A DNA stretch of 64,000 nucleotides from assembly GCA_031260705.1 (NCBI GenBank), contig JAISLA010000001.1, forward strand, positions 124,001-188,000, given 5' to 3'. The notes under the pieces were generated by a model that saw nothing but the letters and a program-made list of their open reading frames with translations, ran no database searches and was not told the DNA's origin. Below, one piece after another: positions 33,847 through 42,992 of the stretch (positions are counted from its first letter, which is position 1; every line of letters begins with the position of its first letter). Both the position numbers and the translations under genes were made by a program. Source of the DNA: Endomicrobium sp. (GTDB lineage Bacteria > Elusimicrobiota > Endomicrobiia > Endomicrobiales > Endomicrobiaceae).

Positions 33847-35512
33847 CAAAAATTTGATAAAAATTATTGTGTTTATATGCCGCATTATAGATAAAACTTT
33901 GAGAAAAACATCTTTAAACGATACTTTTTATTATCCAAAATCTTCAGTTTATTCTTTCTGGCACGGAAATCAGTTTCCGATGATGTTGTCTAACCAAAAA
34001 AGTAATATAGTTATTATGGTAAGCCGCTCAAAAGATGGAGAGATTTTGTCTCGGATTTTACGAAGATTCGGTTATTTGACTGTCAGAGGATCGTCAAGCA
34101 AAGGTGGGGGAAGAGCGCTGATAGAAATTATAAGATATGCCCGCAGGGGATACAGTCTTGCTTTTGCGGCAGATGGTCCAAGAGGACTTTATCATATACT
34201 TAAATCCGGAGTTATATATGCTGCGCAGAAAACAGGTATGCCGTTGCTACCCATAAGCTGCTCGCCGAAAAATAAAATCGTAATTAATAAATTGTGGGAT
34301 AAAACGGAAATCCCGCTGCCTTTTTCTAAAATGGTGCAGATTTACGGCGAACCGATTTATATCAACGGTAAAGACAGTATTAAAGAGAAAACGGCTTTAG
34401 TGGAAGAAAGGTTAAACAAACTGTTTGAGTTTACGGATAAACATTACTGGAATAAAAATATTTTAAAATATTTGGAATATCATCCAGCTCCGAAAATTTT
34501 AATTGTTCAGCTCAGCAGAATAGGTGATATAGTATTTTCTATGCCGGTTCTTTCGGCAATAAAAAAAAGGTATCCGAATGCGAGATTAAGCTGGATTGTT
34601 GATGATAGATGCGTTGAAATTTTAGACGGCAGTCCTTTTCTCGAAAATATTTTTATCTGGGACAAAAGACAAACTTCTTTTAAGTATTATAAAAATCTGA
34701 GACAGCGGCTGAGAGGACAGAAATTTGATTTAAGCATAGATTTGCACGGGCTTGCTAAATCGGCGATGCTTGTCAAACTTGCCGGTGCAAAATTTAAGAT
34801 AGCGTCGTCTTCTACAAATGGAATGAGAGAGTTTTCATGGCTGTTTTCAAAAGAAATAAAATCTCGACGGGAAGCTCATTGTGTCGAGCGCCACTTTGAA
34901 GTTGCAAAATATTTGGACTGTCCCAGCGAAATAAATTATGCTATTGTAATACCTGAAAGAAGTTTTAAAAACGTTAGAGAAAAGCTGTTAAAAGAAAATG
35001 TAAATTTGAAAAAAATGATCGGTATTCATCCCGGAGGCGGCTGGATTTCAAGAAGATGGGATATTCATAGGTTTGCCGTTCTTGCCGAAAAATTAAAAAC
35101 CGAACTAGGTGCGGATATTATCCTTGTCGGAGGAAAAGAAGGCGGAGCGGACGAAAAAGGTTTGAACGAAGAAATAATTTCCGCTACCGGCGTTAAAATA
35201 ACCGATATGACCGGAAAATTTACATTAAAAGAATTATGTGCTTTTTTTAAAATATGCAGAGTTTTCATAGGAAACGAAGCGGGACCTATGCATATTGCAA
35301 CGGCATTGAATACTCAGGCAGTGGCGATCTTGGGTCCTACGGACGCAAAACGCACGGGACCGTACAAAGGCAGTACAAAAATTATACAGTATCGAGTGAA
35401 CTGCCAGCCGTGTAGAAACAGAGATTGTAAAAATGCCGTGTGCATGCGCAGTATAACCGTTTCGGAAGTTTTTGAAGAAGTAAAGAAAAAATATGAAAAT
35501 TTTGATTATTAA
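33839..35512 (+). CDS. Fusion of DUF374 acyltransferase-like domain with GT9 heptosyltransferase
   Basis: This 557-residue protein joins two enzymes usually separate. Residues about 1-210 are a DUF374/lysophospholipid-acyltransferase-like domain (SVYSFWHGNQFPMML with the HX4 catalytic type, SRSKDGEILSRIL, FAADGPRGLYHILKSG), a family often encoded beside waaA. Residues about 218-557 are a GT9 heptosyltransferase (ILIVQLSRIGDIVFSMPVLSAI, DLHGLAKSAMLVKL, IGIHPGGGWISRRW, FIGNEAGPMHIATALN, ILGPTDAKRTGPY). The CRNRDCKNAVCM Cys cluster near the end is seen in some GT9 proteins. Continuous reading frame; overlaps both neighbours. Probably acts on lipid A-core at the inner membrane. Confidence 0.88.
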   Translation: MRSKNLIKIIVFICRIIDKTLRKTSLNDTFYYPKSSVYSFWHGNQFPMMLSNQKSNIVIMVSRSKDGEILSRILRRFGYLTVRGSSSKGGGRALIEIIRYARRGYSLAFAADGPRGLYHILKSGVIYAAQKTGMPLLPISCSPKNKIVINKLWDKTEIPLPFSKMVQIYGEPIYINGKDSIKEKTALVEERLNKLFEFTDKHYWNKNILKYLEYHPAPKILIVQLSRIGDIVFSMPVLSAIKKRYPNARLSWIVDDRCVEILDGSPFLENIFIWDKRQTSFKYYKNLRQRLRGQKFDLSIDLHGLAKSAMLVKLAGAKFKIASSSTNGMREFSWLFSKEIKSRREAHCVERHFEVAKYLDCPSEINYAIVIPERSFKNVREKLLKENVNLKKMIGIHPGGGWISRRWDIHRFAVLAEKLKTELGADIILVGGKEGGADEKGLNEEIISATGVKITDMTGKFTLKELCAFFKICRVFIGNEAGPMHIATALNTQAVAILGPTDAKRTGPYKGSTKIIQYRVNCQPCRNRDCKNAVCMRSITVSEVFEEVKKKYENFDY

Positions 35513-36422
35513 ACCGAGTTCATTCGGCGATATTGTGCATGCTCTGCCTTGTGCAAATGCTTTAAAACGGATATATCATTTATGTGAAATAAGCTGGGTT
35601 GTTTTCAGCTGCTGGGCTTCGGTTCTTAGGGTTTGTCCTGACGTCGATAAAATTATAACGTGGGACAGAAAAAGAGGGTTGAGAGGTTTTTTTGAAACGT
35701 TAAAGAAGATTAATGAAACGGAGTATGATTTAGTTATAGATTTGCAGGGGCTTTTTAGAAGTGCTTTGCTTGCAAAATTTTCCAAAGCAGAACTAAAACT
35801 CGGCGTGCCGGGAATGAAGGAGTTCGGCAATCTTTTAATAAAGGAAGTATATCCTGAAAATGCAGTATTGAGTGCCATGTTTCGCAATCTTGAACCTGTT
35901 CGTTTTTTGACCGGCAAAACTTTTAAGCCCGAAGTAAACATAAAAATAGATTCAGATGCAGATAAGATTTTACGGGATAACGGAGTTTCTGGGAATTTTA
36001 TTTCCCTGATTCCTTTTGCAAGGGGAAAAGGAAAAGACTGGGACGTGTCAAATTACCGTAAACTTATTGATTTTATAAAAAAAGAATATTTTGATGTGCA
36101 GATTGTTGTTTTGGGCTCAGCTGAGAATTTCGGAAAATTACGCTCTGATAAAGTTGTAGATTTATGCGGTAAAACGAAAATAAAAGAAGTTGCGGGTATT
36201 TTGTTAAAAAGTGAAGTTGCCGTCGGCGCAGATACCGGACCTATGCATTTGTCGTCGGTTTTAGGGACTCCGTCTGTTTTTATATTGAGGATTTCGGATG
36301 CAAATAAAGCGTTTCCTCATATAGGAAGGTTTTCGTTGCTTTCAAATGAAAACAATCCTGAAAATATAAGCGGCGTTAAGCTGGAAAATGTTTTTGCAGA
36401 GATAAAAAAGTGGATAAAATAG
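35493..36422 (+). CDS. GT9 heptosyltransferase (WaaC-like)
   Basis: This 309-residue protein opens with ILIIKPSSFGDIVHALPCANAL, the substrate-binding start of heptosyltransferase I. It continues with DLVIDLQGLFRSALLAKFS, IPFARGKGKDW, and the donor-binding VAVGADTGPMHLSSVLGTPSV. It should add heptose from ADP-heptose to the Kdo core. Overlaps the upstream fusion gene by 20 nt and the next gene by 13 nt. Acceptor position is uncertain. Confidence 0.87.
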   Translation: MKILIIKPSSFGDIVHALPCANALKRIYHLCEISWVVFSCWASVLRVCPDVDKIITWDRKRGLRGFFETLKKINETEYDLVIDLQGLFRSALLAKFSKAELKLGVPGMKEFGNLLIKEVYPENAVLSAMFRNLEPVRFLTGKTFKPEVNIKIDSDADKILRDNGVSGNFISLIPFARGKGKDWDVSNYRKLIDFIKKEYFDVQIVVLGSAENFGKLRSDKVVDLCGKTKIKEVAGILLKSEVAVGADTGPMHLSSVLGTPSVFILRISDANKAFPHIGRFSLLSNENNPENISGVKLENVFAEIKKWIK

Positions 36423-37342
36423 TTTTTTTTCATATGAACCAGCTGGGGGATCTGCTTTTTTCGCTTCCGGTTATTAAATCTGCAAAACAGGAATTGAACG
36501 CAAAAATATATTGTGTCGTTAACCCTGCTTTATCGCCGATTTTGATATCTTCGGGTTTGGTTGATGGTATAATACCTAAAGGGGGAAATTTTATAAGAAA
36601 TATAAGAAAAGAAAAATTTGATAAAGCCGTTCTTTTTTCGGAATCGCCGAGTTCGCTGATTTCGGCTTATTTTTCGGGAATAAAAGAAAGGACGGGTTTT
36701 GAGACAGCATCTTTAAGTTTTCTGCTTACTAGAAAAGTGTGGAGATCGGGCGTTCCATCGTTGTTTAACAATGCAGCGCTTGGGCTTGCAATCGGTTTGA
36801 AAACTATTCAATCGGATTATACGGGCATATTGAGTATTCCGGACGGCAATTTAAACAGCGTCAAAAAATGGTTTGAAGAAAATAATCTTGATGTTTTGAG
36901 AACGGTTGCCATTTCGGTCGGTGCAAGCAGAAAAAGGCAGGATAAATGTTTGGAAGAAAATAAATGGATTGAAGTAATAGATATCTTGTCGGACAGAGGC
37001 TTTGACTGTGTCCTTTCAGGCGCTTGCTGGGAAAGAAAATTTTTGATTGAAATTGCTGAAAAATGTAAAACGATGCCGAAATTATTTACCGCGGAAAATG
37101 GCGTTTTAGACAGCGGCGCTTTTTTAAAAGTATGCGGTTTGTTTGTAGGTACGGATTCCGGCGCTATGCATTTGGCTGCTGCCGTAGGGACGAAGTGTGT
37201 AGGTGTATTTGGTTATACGGATCCGCTTCAAATAGGACCTGCGCCTTTAGAAAGACATGTGATAATAAAGAAAGACGATATTTCGCAAGTTATGCCGGAA
37301 GATATTGTTTCAAAAATTATAGCGCAGTACGGAGTCTGTTGA
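36410..37342 (+). CDS. GT9-family glycosyltransferase
   Basis: The third GT9 domain in a row, 310 residues: VFFHMNQLGDLLFSLPVIKSAK at the start, AISVGASRKRQDKCL in place of the usual PG-gs motif, and LFVGTDSGAMHLAAAVGTKCVGVFGYTDPLQIGP near the end. It probably adds a further heptose or hexose to the LPS core. It overlaps the preceding gene, so all four LPS genes are one operon. Confidence 0.85.
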   Translation: MDKIVFFHMNQLGDLLFSLPVIKSAKQELNAKIYCVVNPALSPILISSGLVDGIIPKGGNFIRNIRKEKFDKAVLFSESPSSLISAYFSGIKERTGFETASLSFLLTRKVWRSGVPSLFNNAALGLAIGLKTIQSDYTGILSIPDGNLNSVKKWFEENNLDVLRTVAISVGASRKRQDKCLEENKWIEVIDILSDRGFDCVLSGACWERKFLIEIAEKCKTMPKLFTAENGVLDSGAFLKVCGLFVGTDSGAMHLAAAVGTKCVGVFGYTDPLQIGPAPLERHVIIKKDDISQVMPEDIVSKIIAQYGVC

Positions 37343-37414
37343 ACACAAGCAGTGCATTTTTGTATTGTGTATGGACGGTAGCTACCCTGTGATAAAAATC
37401 GGAGGATGCAAAAG

Positions 37415-39094
37415 ATGGTATGGAAATCAGTAGGTGTTTCAGAACTTCAGATTGAAAGAAGGAAATTTGAGCCGGTTCTTCCGGATATATTAAAAAACGG
37501 AGCGGTTTCTGTAAAACCTGTTGAGGGAAAGATTACGCAGTCTGTAGCGGATCAGTCTAAAATAAAAGGGATTTTTAAAAATATCTATGGTTTGCCTGAA
37601 ATTACATTTAAAAAAGGCATAAACAAAGTTGTTGCAGAGAAAGCCGTAAAAGTTGCTGTAGTTCTTTCGGGAGGGCAGGCTCCGGGAGGACATAACGTAA
37701 TAGCAGGTCTTTTTGACGGATTAAAAATAGCAAATAGTAAAAACACTTTAATAGGCTATCTCGGAGGTCCTTCGGGAATTTTGGAAAATAAATATAAAGT
37801 GATTTCCGAAGAACTATTATGCGAATACAGGAATACTGGCGGTTTTGATTTTATACAGTCGGGGAGAACAAAAATTGAAACACCTGAACAATTTTGCTTG
37901 ACGAAAGACAATCTTTTAATGTCTAATGTAGATGCGCTGGTAGTTGTCGGCGGAGACGACTCAAATACTAATGCCGCTATGATAGCAGAATACTTAAAAA
38001 AAGAAAAATTGGATAAATGTGTTGTAGGTGTTCCCAAAACTATTGACGGCGATTTAAAAAATAAATATATTGAAACTTCGTTTGGTTTTGATACGGCGAC
38101 AAAAATTTATTCGGAACTTGTTGGAAATATCTGTAGAGATGTAAATTCCGCTCAGAAATACTGGCATTTTATCCGTCTTATGGGCAGAAGCGCTTCTCAT
38201 ATTGCGTTGGAAGTCGGGTTTAAAACGCAGCCTAACATTATTTTAATCGGCGAAGAGATTTTAGAAAAGAAGATGAGAATTGTCAAAGTTGTTGAAAATA
38301 TCGTTGATGTTATAATCAAACGTTCGCAGGCTGGTAAGAATTTCGGAGTTGTTTTAGTACCCGAAGGGCTTATAGAGTTTATACCTGAAATGAAAAAGCT
38401 TATTTCGGCTCTTAATGATGCTTTGGCTGAAAATGCAAGTACTGTCGCAGAGGTTAATTCAGTGGCAGGTAAAAAAGAATTTATCTGCACTAAGCTTCCG
38501 TCGGAACTTTCCGATTTAATGAAGTCGCTTCCTTCAGGCATTGCTTCACAGCTTATGTTGGACAGAGATCCTCACGGCAACGTTCAGGTATCGTTGATTG
38601 AAACGGAAAAACTTTTAATTGAAATGGTGCACAAAAAGCTTTCCGAACTGAAAAAAGAAAATAAATATAGAGGTAAATTCTCGACTATTACGCACTTTTT
38701 CGGATATGAAGGACGTTGCGGAATTCCGTCAAATTTTGATGCAAATTATACTTATGCTTTGGGCTATAATGCAGCTGTTCTTGTGCTGAACGGACTTACG
38801 GGTTATTTGTCGTCTGTAAGAAATCTTGCAAGATCCCCGAAACAGTGGGAATGTGGCGGGATTCCTCTTACAATGATGATGAATATTGAAAGAAGACACG
38901 GTAAAGAAAAGCCCGTCATACAAAAAGCTTTAGTTGATTTAAACGGCAGACCGTTTAAGGAATTTGTCAAAAACAGAGATAAATGGGCTCTAAGCGAAAG
39001 TTATATTTTCCCGGGACCAATACAGTATTTTGGACCTGCGGATGTAATGGATATGACGACGAGAACGCTTAAATATGAGCAGTCTGAAAAGTAA
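37415..39094 (+). CDS. pfp: Pyrophosphate-dependent 6-phosphofructokinase
   Basis: About 559 residues from ATG 37415, which has GGAGG at optimal distance (an ATG at 37406 touches the GGAGG). Motifs: VVLSGGQAPGGHNVIAG, VVGGDDSNTNA (about 176-186) whose GGDDS marks PPi rather than ATP as phosphoryl donor, VPKTIDGDLKN, LMGRSASHIALEVG and GYEGRCGIPSNFD. The long type resembles plant, chlamydial and spirochaete enzymes. It interconverts fructose-6-P and fructose-1,6-bisP reversibly and saves ATP during fermentation. A long palindrome follows the stop. Confidence 0.95.
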   Translation: MVWKSVGVSELQIERRKFEPVLPDILKNGAVSVKPVEGKITQSVADQSKIKGIFKNIYGLPEITFKKGINKVVAEKAVKVAVVLSGGQAPGGHNVIAGLFDGLKIANSKNTLIGYLGGPSGILENKYKVISEELLCEYRNTGGFDFIQSGRTKIETPEQFCLTKDNLLMSNVDALVVVGGDDSNTNAAMIAEYLKKEKLDKCVVGVPKTIDGDLKNKYIETSFGFDTATKIYSELVGNICRDVNSAQKYWHFIRLMGRSASHIALEVGFKTQPNIILIGEEILEKKMRIVKVVENIVDVIIKRSQAGKNFGVVLVPEGLIEFIPEMKKLISALNDALAENASTVAEVNSVAGKKEFICTKLPSELSDLMKSLPSGIASQLMLDRDPHGNVQVSLIETEKLLIEMVHKKLSELKKENKYRGKFSTITHFFGYEGRCGIPSNFDANYTYALGYNAAVLVLNGLTGYLSSVRNLARSPKQWECGGIPLTMMMNIERRHGKEKPVIQKALVDLNGRPFKEFVKNRDKWALSESYIFPGPIQYFGPADVMDMTTRTLKYEQSEK

Positions 39095-39108
39095 CGTCAA
39101 ATGACTGC

Positions 39109-39140
39109 TAAAATAAAAAGAGATATCTCTTTTTATTTTA
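39109..39140. terminator. Perfect 32-bp palindrome after pfp
   Basis: TAAAATAAAAAGAGAT is followed directly by its reverse complement ATCTCTTTTTATTTTA. Folded with a few unpaired central bases it gives an A-run, GC-poor stem and T-rich 3' arm, plausible as an intrinsic terminator in either direction. Confidence 0.65.
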
Positions 39141-39375
39141 TAAAAGACTCTCGCTCTTTTTCACTCCATATTTTATCTGTTTTATGGAAAAGCTATTTTC
39201 TATTGGTTTCTATTAACTATATTATTCTTTGCCGGTTATGTTTAAATGAATTCAGATCATTTTCAAATTTTGCGTCAATGAAGTTGCTTTGTTAGACTAT
39301 TTACCTGAGTTGATAGAAAACATTGATCAGTTTAAGCTAGCGGTAGATTTAAAAGAAGTATAGGAATATATAATG

Positions 39376-39684
39376 GAAAAATTTATTTCAGGGTTTCTGA
39401 TGGTATAGATGCAAAACTTCAAGAGATAAAAGACTTTTTTAATAATAAAATTGGAATTCTAAAAGAAAAGATGAGCAGGATTAGCAATGATTTAATAAAT
39501 GTTATCAACAGTATTGGCTTTCTTAAGGGACAAAGTGTTCTTACTTTACTACAAGCATCACAACCACCAGAATTACCAGGATCGACATCTAGAGATGGAT
39601 GAAGTCCGTAGCAAGTAATGAGGAAGAGGAAATCAAAGATAAGTCCCCAGAAAATGAAAAGCCTTCGGAACAATCCCAGAACTA
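39376..39684 (+). pseudogene. Unidentified broken gene with acidic C-terminal tail
   Basis: A coiled-coil-like frame (AKLQEIKDFFNNKIGILKEK, then SRISNDLINVINSIGFLKGQ) ends at a TGA near 39600. After a shift of frame a Glu/Lys/Ser-rich tail runs to a TAA at 39682-39684. No family recognised; composition would suit a surface or secreted protein, but that is a guess. Confidence 0.3.
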
Positions 39685-39828
39685 AAGGAAAACTTTAATT
39701 TAATACATATTTATTTAACGCAGAAGGATTACCAATGAAAATGAGCGTAAAGGCAGAGGCAGGTAAATTGATATACGCTATTTGCTGTAACTGCGCTCTT
39801 TAAGCTTGGCGGTGGTTGCGAGGATCAG

Positions 39829-39848
39829 CTGCCTCTGAAATATTTATC
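39829..39848 (+). repeat. Inverted repeat, left arm
   Basis: CTGCCTCTGAAATATTTATC, an exact reverse complement of 40045-40064. The pair encloses about 196 bp of non-coding DNA. Confidence 0.85.
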
Positions 39849-40044
39849 AATGTTGTTTGATGAGTTAAAGGCTGGAGTTCGTGTGGAATAGATAAACGTA
39901 TAGATTGTGTTTTATCGTAAGATTATTATATGCAGATTGCTAAACTCTATGTGCCGCCGGCACACGCTAGTACATTTTAACGGGCGGAACTTTTGAGAAA
40001 TTTGTAAAAGAAATAACACAATGTCGTTGTTAAAAAACTTCAAA

Positions 40045-40064
40045 GATAAATATTTCAGAGGCAG
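40045..40064 (-). repeat. Inverted repeat, right arm
   Basis: GATAAATATTTCAGAGGCAG, pairing perfectly over 20 bp with the arm at 39829-39848. Confidence 0.85.
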
Positions 40065-40739
40065 CCGAATTCAGCATATTTTTAATTCTGTTAATCTATA
40101 ACAATTATATTCGTACTGCTGTAAAATTTTATGATTCCTCTCAAAAGTTTGTTCTTTGCGGTTTCATTGCCTGTTTTCATATTTTGAAAGAGAAAAGTTA
40201 AGGCAGCAAGATTTTACCGAGAGAGATCTTTATTTATCCGCGTCCTTAAATGGGAAAGATTAAACCCTTGACAAACATTGCCAGATATATTTTCACGATT
40301 CTTTTATCCTCTCACTTTAAAAGAGGAGAAAAGATAACTCTGTGAAAGTAGCTGTCTTATTTTTTCTTTTATCCTCCCGCTTAAATACTTTAATATTGTC
40401 GTTCGTTTATACCGCGTCCCCCACTCTTGAAATGAAAATCGTTAAAGTCATCATCAATTTTCTATTAAGAGTCTAAAATTAATCCGTCTGTCATTTTAAA
40501 AAATTGAATCTTTTGATGAGTCTAAAAAAAAACAATAAAAAGCTGGATGTTTAGGGAATAAAGTCTGCTCAATAGGACAGACAATATACGGCAAAGTAAA
40601 GTTATTAAAGCCGGCAGATAATTCAGGGAGAAAAAGTCTATTCAAAATAACAAACAACAGCCGTTATTTTCTTAAACTTTTTAAAAACTGAGAGAAAACA
40701 GATAAAAACTTTTTATTGTAATAACTGTTACAGTTCAGC

Positions 40740-42032
40740 TCAAACTTCTATTTTAATTTTAACCGTTTTGGATTTTGTTATAGATTTTGTGGCATTAATC
40801 TGCTTTAAAGCTTTTTCAAGGTTTTCAGAATATGTTTCGTGCGTAATTATGGTAATTCTGCCGTAATCCTTTTTGCTTATATTAAATTGTGCAGAACTTC
40901 CTGCTATTGAAACTTTAAATTCGGACAAAATACCCGAAATTTTTGATAAAACGCCGGGTTTGTCTATGACCATAAACTTTAAATAGTAAGGCGCTTTACT
41001 CTTACCTGCAGGAAGAATTTTAATTTTTTTCGTACTGTCGTAAACCACGTCTGGAACAATACCTGCGGTATTTGTAACGATAGATTTTGAAAGATTTATA
41101 ATATCGGACATAACTGCGCTCGCTGCCGGCAGCTGTCCCGCACCTTTTCCGTAAAATAAAACGTCGCCTGAATCTTTTCCCGTAATCATAATGGCGTTAT
41201 ATTCGTTTTCAACTGTTGCAAAAGCGTGATCGTGGTTTACAAGGCATGGCTGTACGGACAAATCTATTCCGTCTTTTGTTTTCTGTGCAGAACCTATAAG
41301 TTTTACGTCATATCCGAAGTCCTGCGTTATTAAAATGTCCTCAATATTTAAATCCGCAATGCCTTTGATGAGCGATATATTTTTAACTTTTACCCAGCTG
41401 CCCCAAGCAAGAGAAGCGAGTATTGCAAGTTTGTTTGCCGTGTCAATGCCGTTGACATCAAAAGACGGATCAGCTTCGGCATAGCCGACTTTTTGGGCGC
41501 TTTTTAGTGCTTCTTCATAAGGAACACAGCGTTTTTTCATTTCGCTTAGAATAAAATTTGTAGTGCCGTTCAAAATGCCTTTAATTTCGAGTATTTCTTC
41601 GGAAGCAAGCCCCTCGCTTAAACCTTGTACCACCGGAATTACGCCGCCGACAGAAGCTTCGTAATATATTGATTTCTGGCAAATTTGCGCCGTTGTGAAA
41701 ATCTGATCCCAGTATTTTGCAAGCGCGGCTTTATTTGCGCTGACAATATTTTTGCCCGCTTTTAAAGATTCTATTATTATTGTTCTCGCAGGTTCATATC
41801 CACCGATAAGCTCAACAATCAAATCTATTTCAGGGTCTTTTATTATATCTTTAAAATTTTTGACGTAAAGTTCAGGTTTGTCTATGGGGTTTAAATCGCA
41901 GATCGATTTTATGCGTATAGGTTTGCCGACTTTTCTTAGAACTATTTTTTTGTTTTCTTCTAATATTTTTACTACACCTTTGCCTACTGTTCCGTATCCT
42001 ATGAGACCTATATTAATATAATTTTTTTCCAT
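40740..42032 (-). CDS. hom: Homoserine dehydrogenase
   Basis: This 430-residue enzyme makes homoserine for threonine and methionine. It has an N-terminal Rossmann motif IGLIGYGTVGKGVVKIL, the catalytic region (GGYEPARTIIIESLKAGKNIVSANKA, KGILNGTTNFILSEM, GYAEADPSFDVNGIDTANKLAILA) and a C-terminal ACT domain (about 350-430, YLKFMVIDKPGVLSKISGIL) for feedback control by threonine. Monofunctional, standard length. It pairs metabolically with metH in the window. Confidence 0.96.
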   Translation of the reverse strand: MEKNYINIGLIGYGTVGKGVVKILEENKKIVLRKVGKPIRIKSICDLNPIDKPELYVKNFKDIIKDPEIDLIVELIGGYEPARTIIIESLKAGKNIVSANKAALAKYWDQIFTTAQICQKSIYYEASVGGVIPVVQGLSEGLASEEILEIKGILNGTTNFILSEMKKRCVPYEEALKSAQKVGYAEADPSFDVNGIDTANKLAILASLAWGSWVKVKNISLIKGIADLNIEDILITQDFGYDVKLIGSAQKTKDGIDLSVQPCLVNHDHAFATVENEYNAIMITGKDSGDVLFYGKGAGQLPAASAVMSDIINLSKSIVTNTAGIVPDVVYDSTKKIKILPAGKSKAPYYLKFMVIDKPGVLSKISGILSEFKVSIAGSSAQFNISKKDYGRITIITHETYSENLEKALKQINATKSITKSKTVKIKIEV

Positions 42033-42506
42033 ATCCCATCCTTGATATTTTTCAATTTTTATTTATCTGCGGTGGTCTTGTTTATTTTGCGTACATTTTG
42101 TAATTTTGCTGCGGAGCAAAATGCTGTTGAATATTTTATTATGATCCGCCGGAGACATTTTTACATATCTTTTGCCACATTTGTCGGAATTTATGCCGTA
42201 CAAAACAAAAACTTCGTTTTTTTGCAAGTTTCTGGATCTTTCATAAATAGTCAAAAAATCCTGTCTGACTGTACACTGTGACTTTGGTTTTACGCTCTTC
42301 GTTGATGAAAAGACTTTGTTTCTCGCGCTGTGTTTACCGCCGAAATGTTTTGTCGCTCGCTCGGTTATGGCTTTTCTAAATATAGGTATCCGTATTGCTC
42401 GTGGATGCTTATATTTTTTGTAAATATATAAATATATATAAGGCGGCAGTTTTTCTAAAGTTTTTAGACAGTTCTGTACTCAGCATATTTTATTTAAACT
42501 CATAGT
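42033..42506. other. Intergenic region between hom and the HU gene
   Basis: A minus-strand frame at 42063-42254 would code 63 residues (VLYGINSDKCGKRYVKMSPADHN inside). Its composition is protein-like and it could be a fragment of a lost gene or a small gene in front of hom, but I cannot recognise it and no good ribosome site is seen. Confidence 0.35.
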
Positions 42507-42776
42507 CTATATTACTTTTCTGAGAGTTGTAGTAGGCTTAAATGAAACCTTTTTCCCCGGCGGAATGAGAATCACTTCTCTAGTTTTAGGGTTTCTACCC
42601 TGTCTGGCTTTGCGGGATTTTGCTCTAAAAGATCCAAGGCCAGATAAAGAAATCACTCCGCCGTTTTTTAAAGTAATCTGGATTACTTTAACCAAAGCTT
42701 TTATCGCTTTGTTTGAATCGCCTTGTGTCAATCCTGAAATGTCAGCAACCTGTTTAACAACATCAGGTTTTTTCAT
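42507..42776 (-). CDS. HU/IHF-family DNA-binding protein
   Basis: From ATG 42776 (GGAGG 10 nt upstream) the product is 89 residues, the normal HU length. It reads MKKPDVVKQVADISGLTQGD, then GGVISLSGLGSFRAKSRKARQGRNPKTREVILIPPGKKVSFKP with the flexible DNA-bending arm (RNPKT, IPP). It compacts and bends DNA. A longer reading from 42797 would only add seven residues and is not supported. Confidence 0.93.
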   Translation of the reverse strand: MKKPDVVKQVADISGLTQGDSNKAIKALVKVIQITLKNGGVISLSGLGSFRAKSRKARQGRNPKTREVILIPPGKKVSFKPTTTLRKVI

Positions 42777-42876
42777 CAAATTAATACCTCCACTCAAAAT
42801 AAACTTTATTTTTTCAAAAATACATTCATTTTATAATAAATTTCAATAAAAATGTCAATTATTATGAAGTATCGGA

Positions 42877-42906
42877 TTGACAATAATAGTAATCTTTCGT
42901 TATAAT
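42877..42906 (+). promoter_or_regulatory. Sigma-70 promoter of tRNA-Ala(GGC)
   Basis: TTGACA (42877-42882) and TATAAT (42901-42906) with 18-bp spacing; the tRNA starts 13 nt after the -10 box. The layout copies that of the fMet promoter. Confidence 0.82.
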
Positions 42907-42919
42907 ATTCTCTTATAAT

Positions 42920-42992
42920 GGGGCTATAGCTCAGCTGGAAGAGCGCTTGCATGGCATGCAAAAGGTCAGGGGTTCGATCCCCCTTAGCTCCA
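42920..42992 (+). tRNA. tRNA-Ala (GGC)
   Basis: 73-nt cloverleaf with acceptor GGGGCTA/TAGCTCC (G3-U70), anticodon loop ATGGCAT giving GGC, and T-arm GGGGTTCGATCCCCC. Nearly the same as E. coli tRNA-Ala(GGC) except a C27-A43 mismatch at the top of the anticodon stem. CCA is not encoded. Confidence 0.94.

Larger units (their letters stand above)
39141..40739. other. Decayed region of 1.6 kb
   Basis: No intact gene. A broken frame from about 39376 to 39600 reads DGIDAKLQEIKDFFNNKIG and LLQASQPPELPGSTSRDG, then shifts to an acidic tail EEEEIKDKSPENEKPSEQSQN ending at 39684; source family unknown. A second relic around 39795-39890 reads KLGGGCEDQLPLKYLSMLFDEL. Inverted repeats at 39829 and 40045 lie inside. 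Confidence 0.5.

Noticed and set aside
42063-42254. Small minus-strand gene ahead of hom
   Set aside because: Sequence looks protein-like but no family, ribosome site or conserved context could be given; kept as a note in the intergenic entry.
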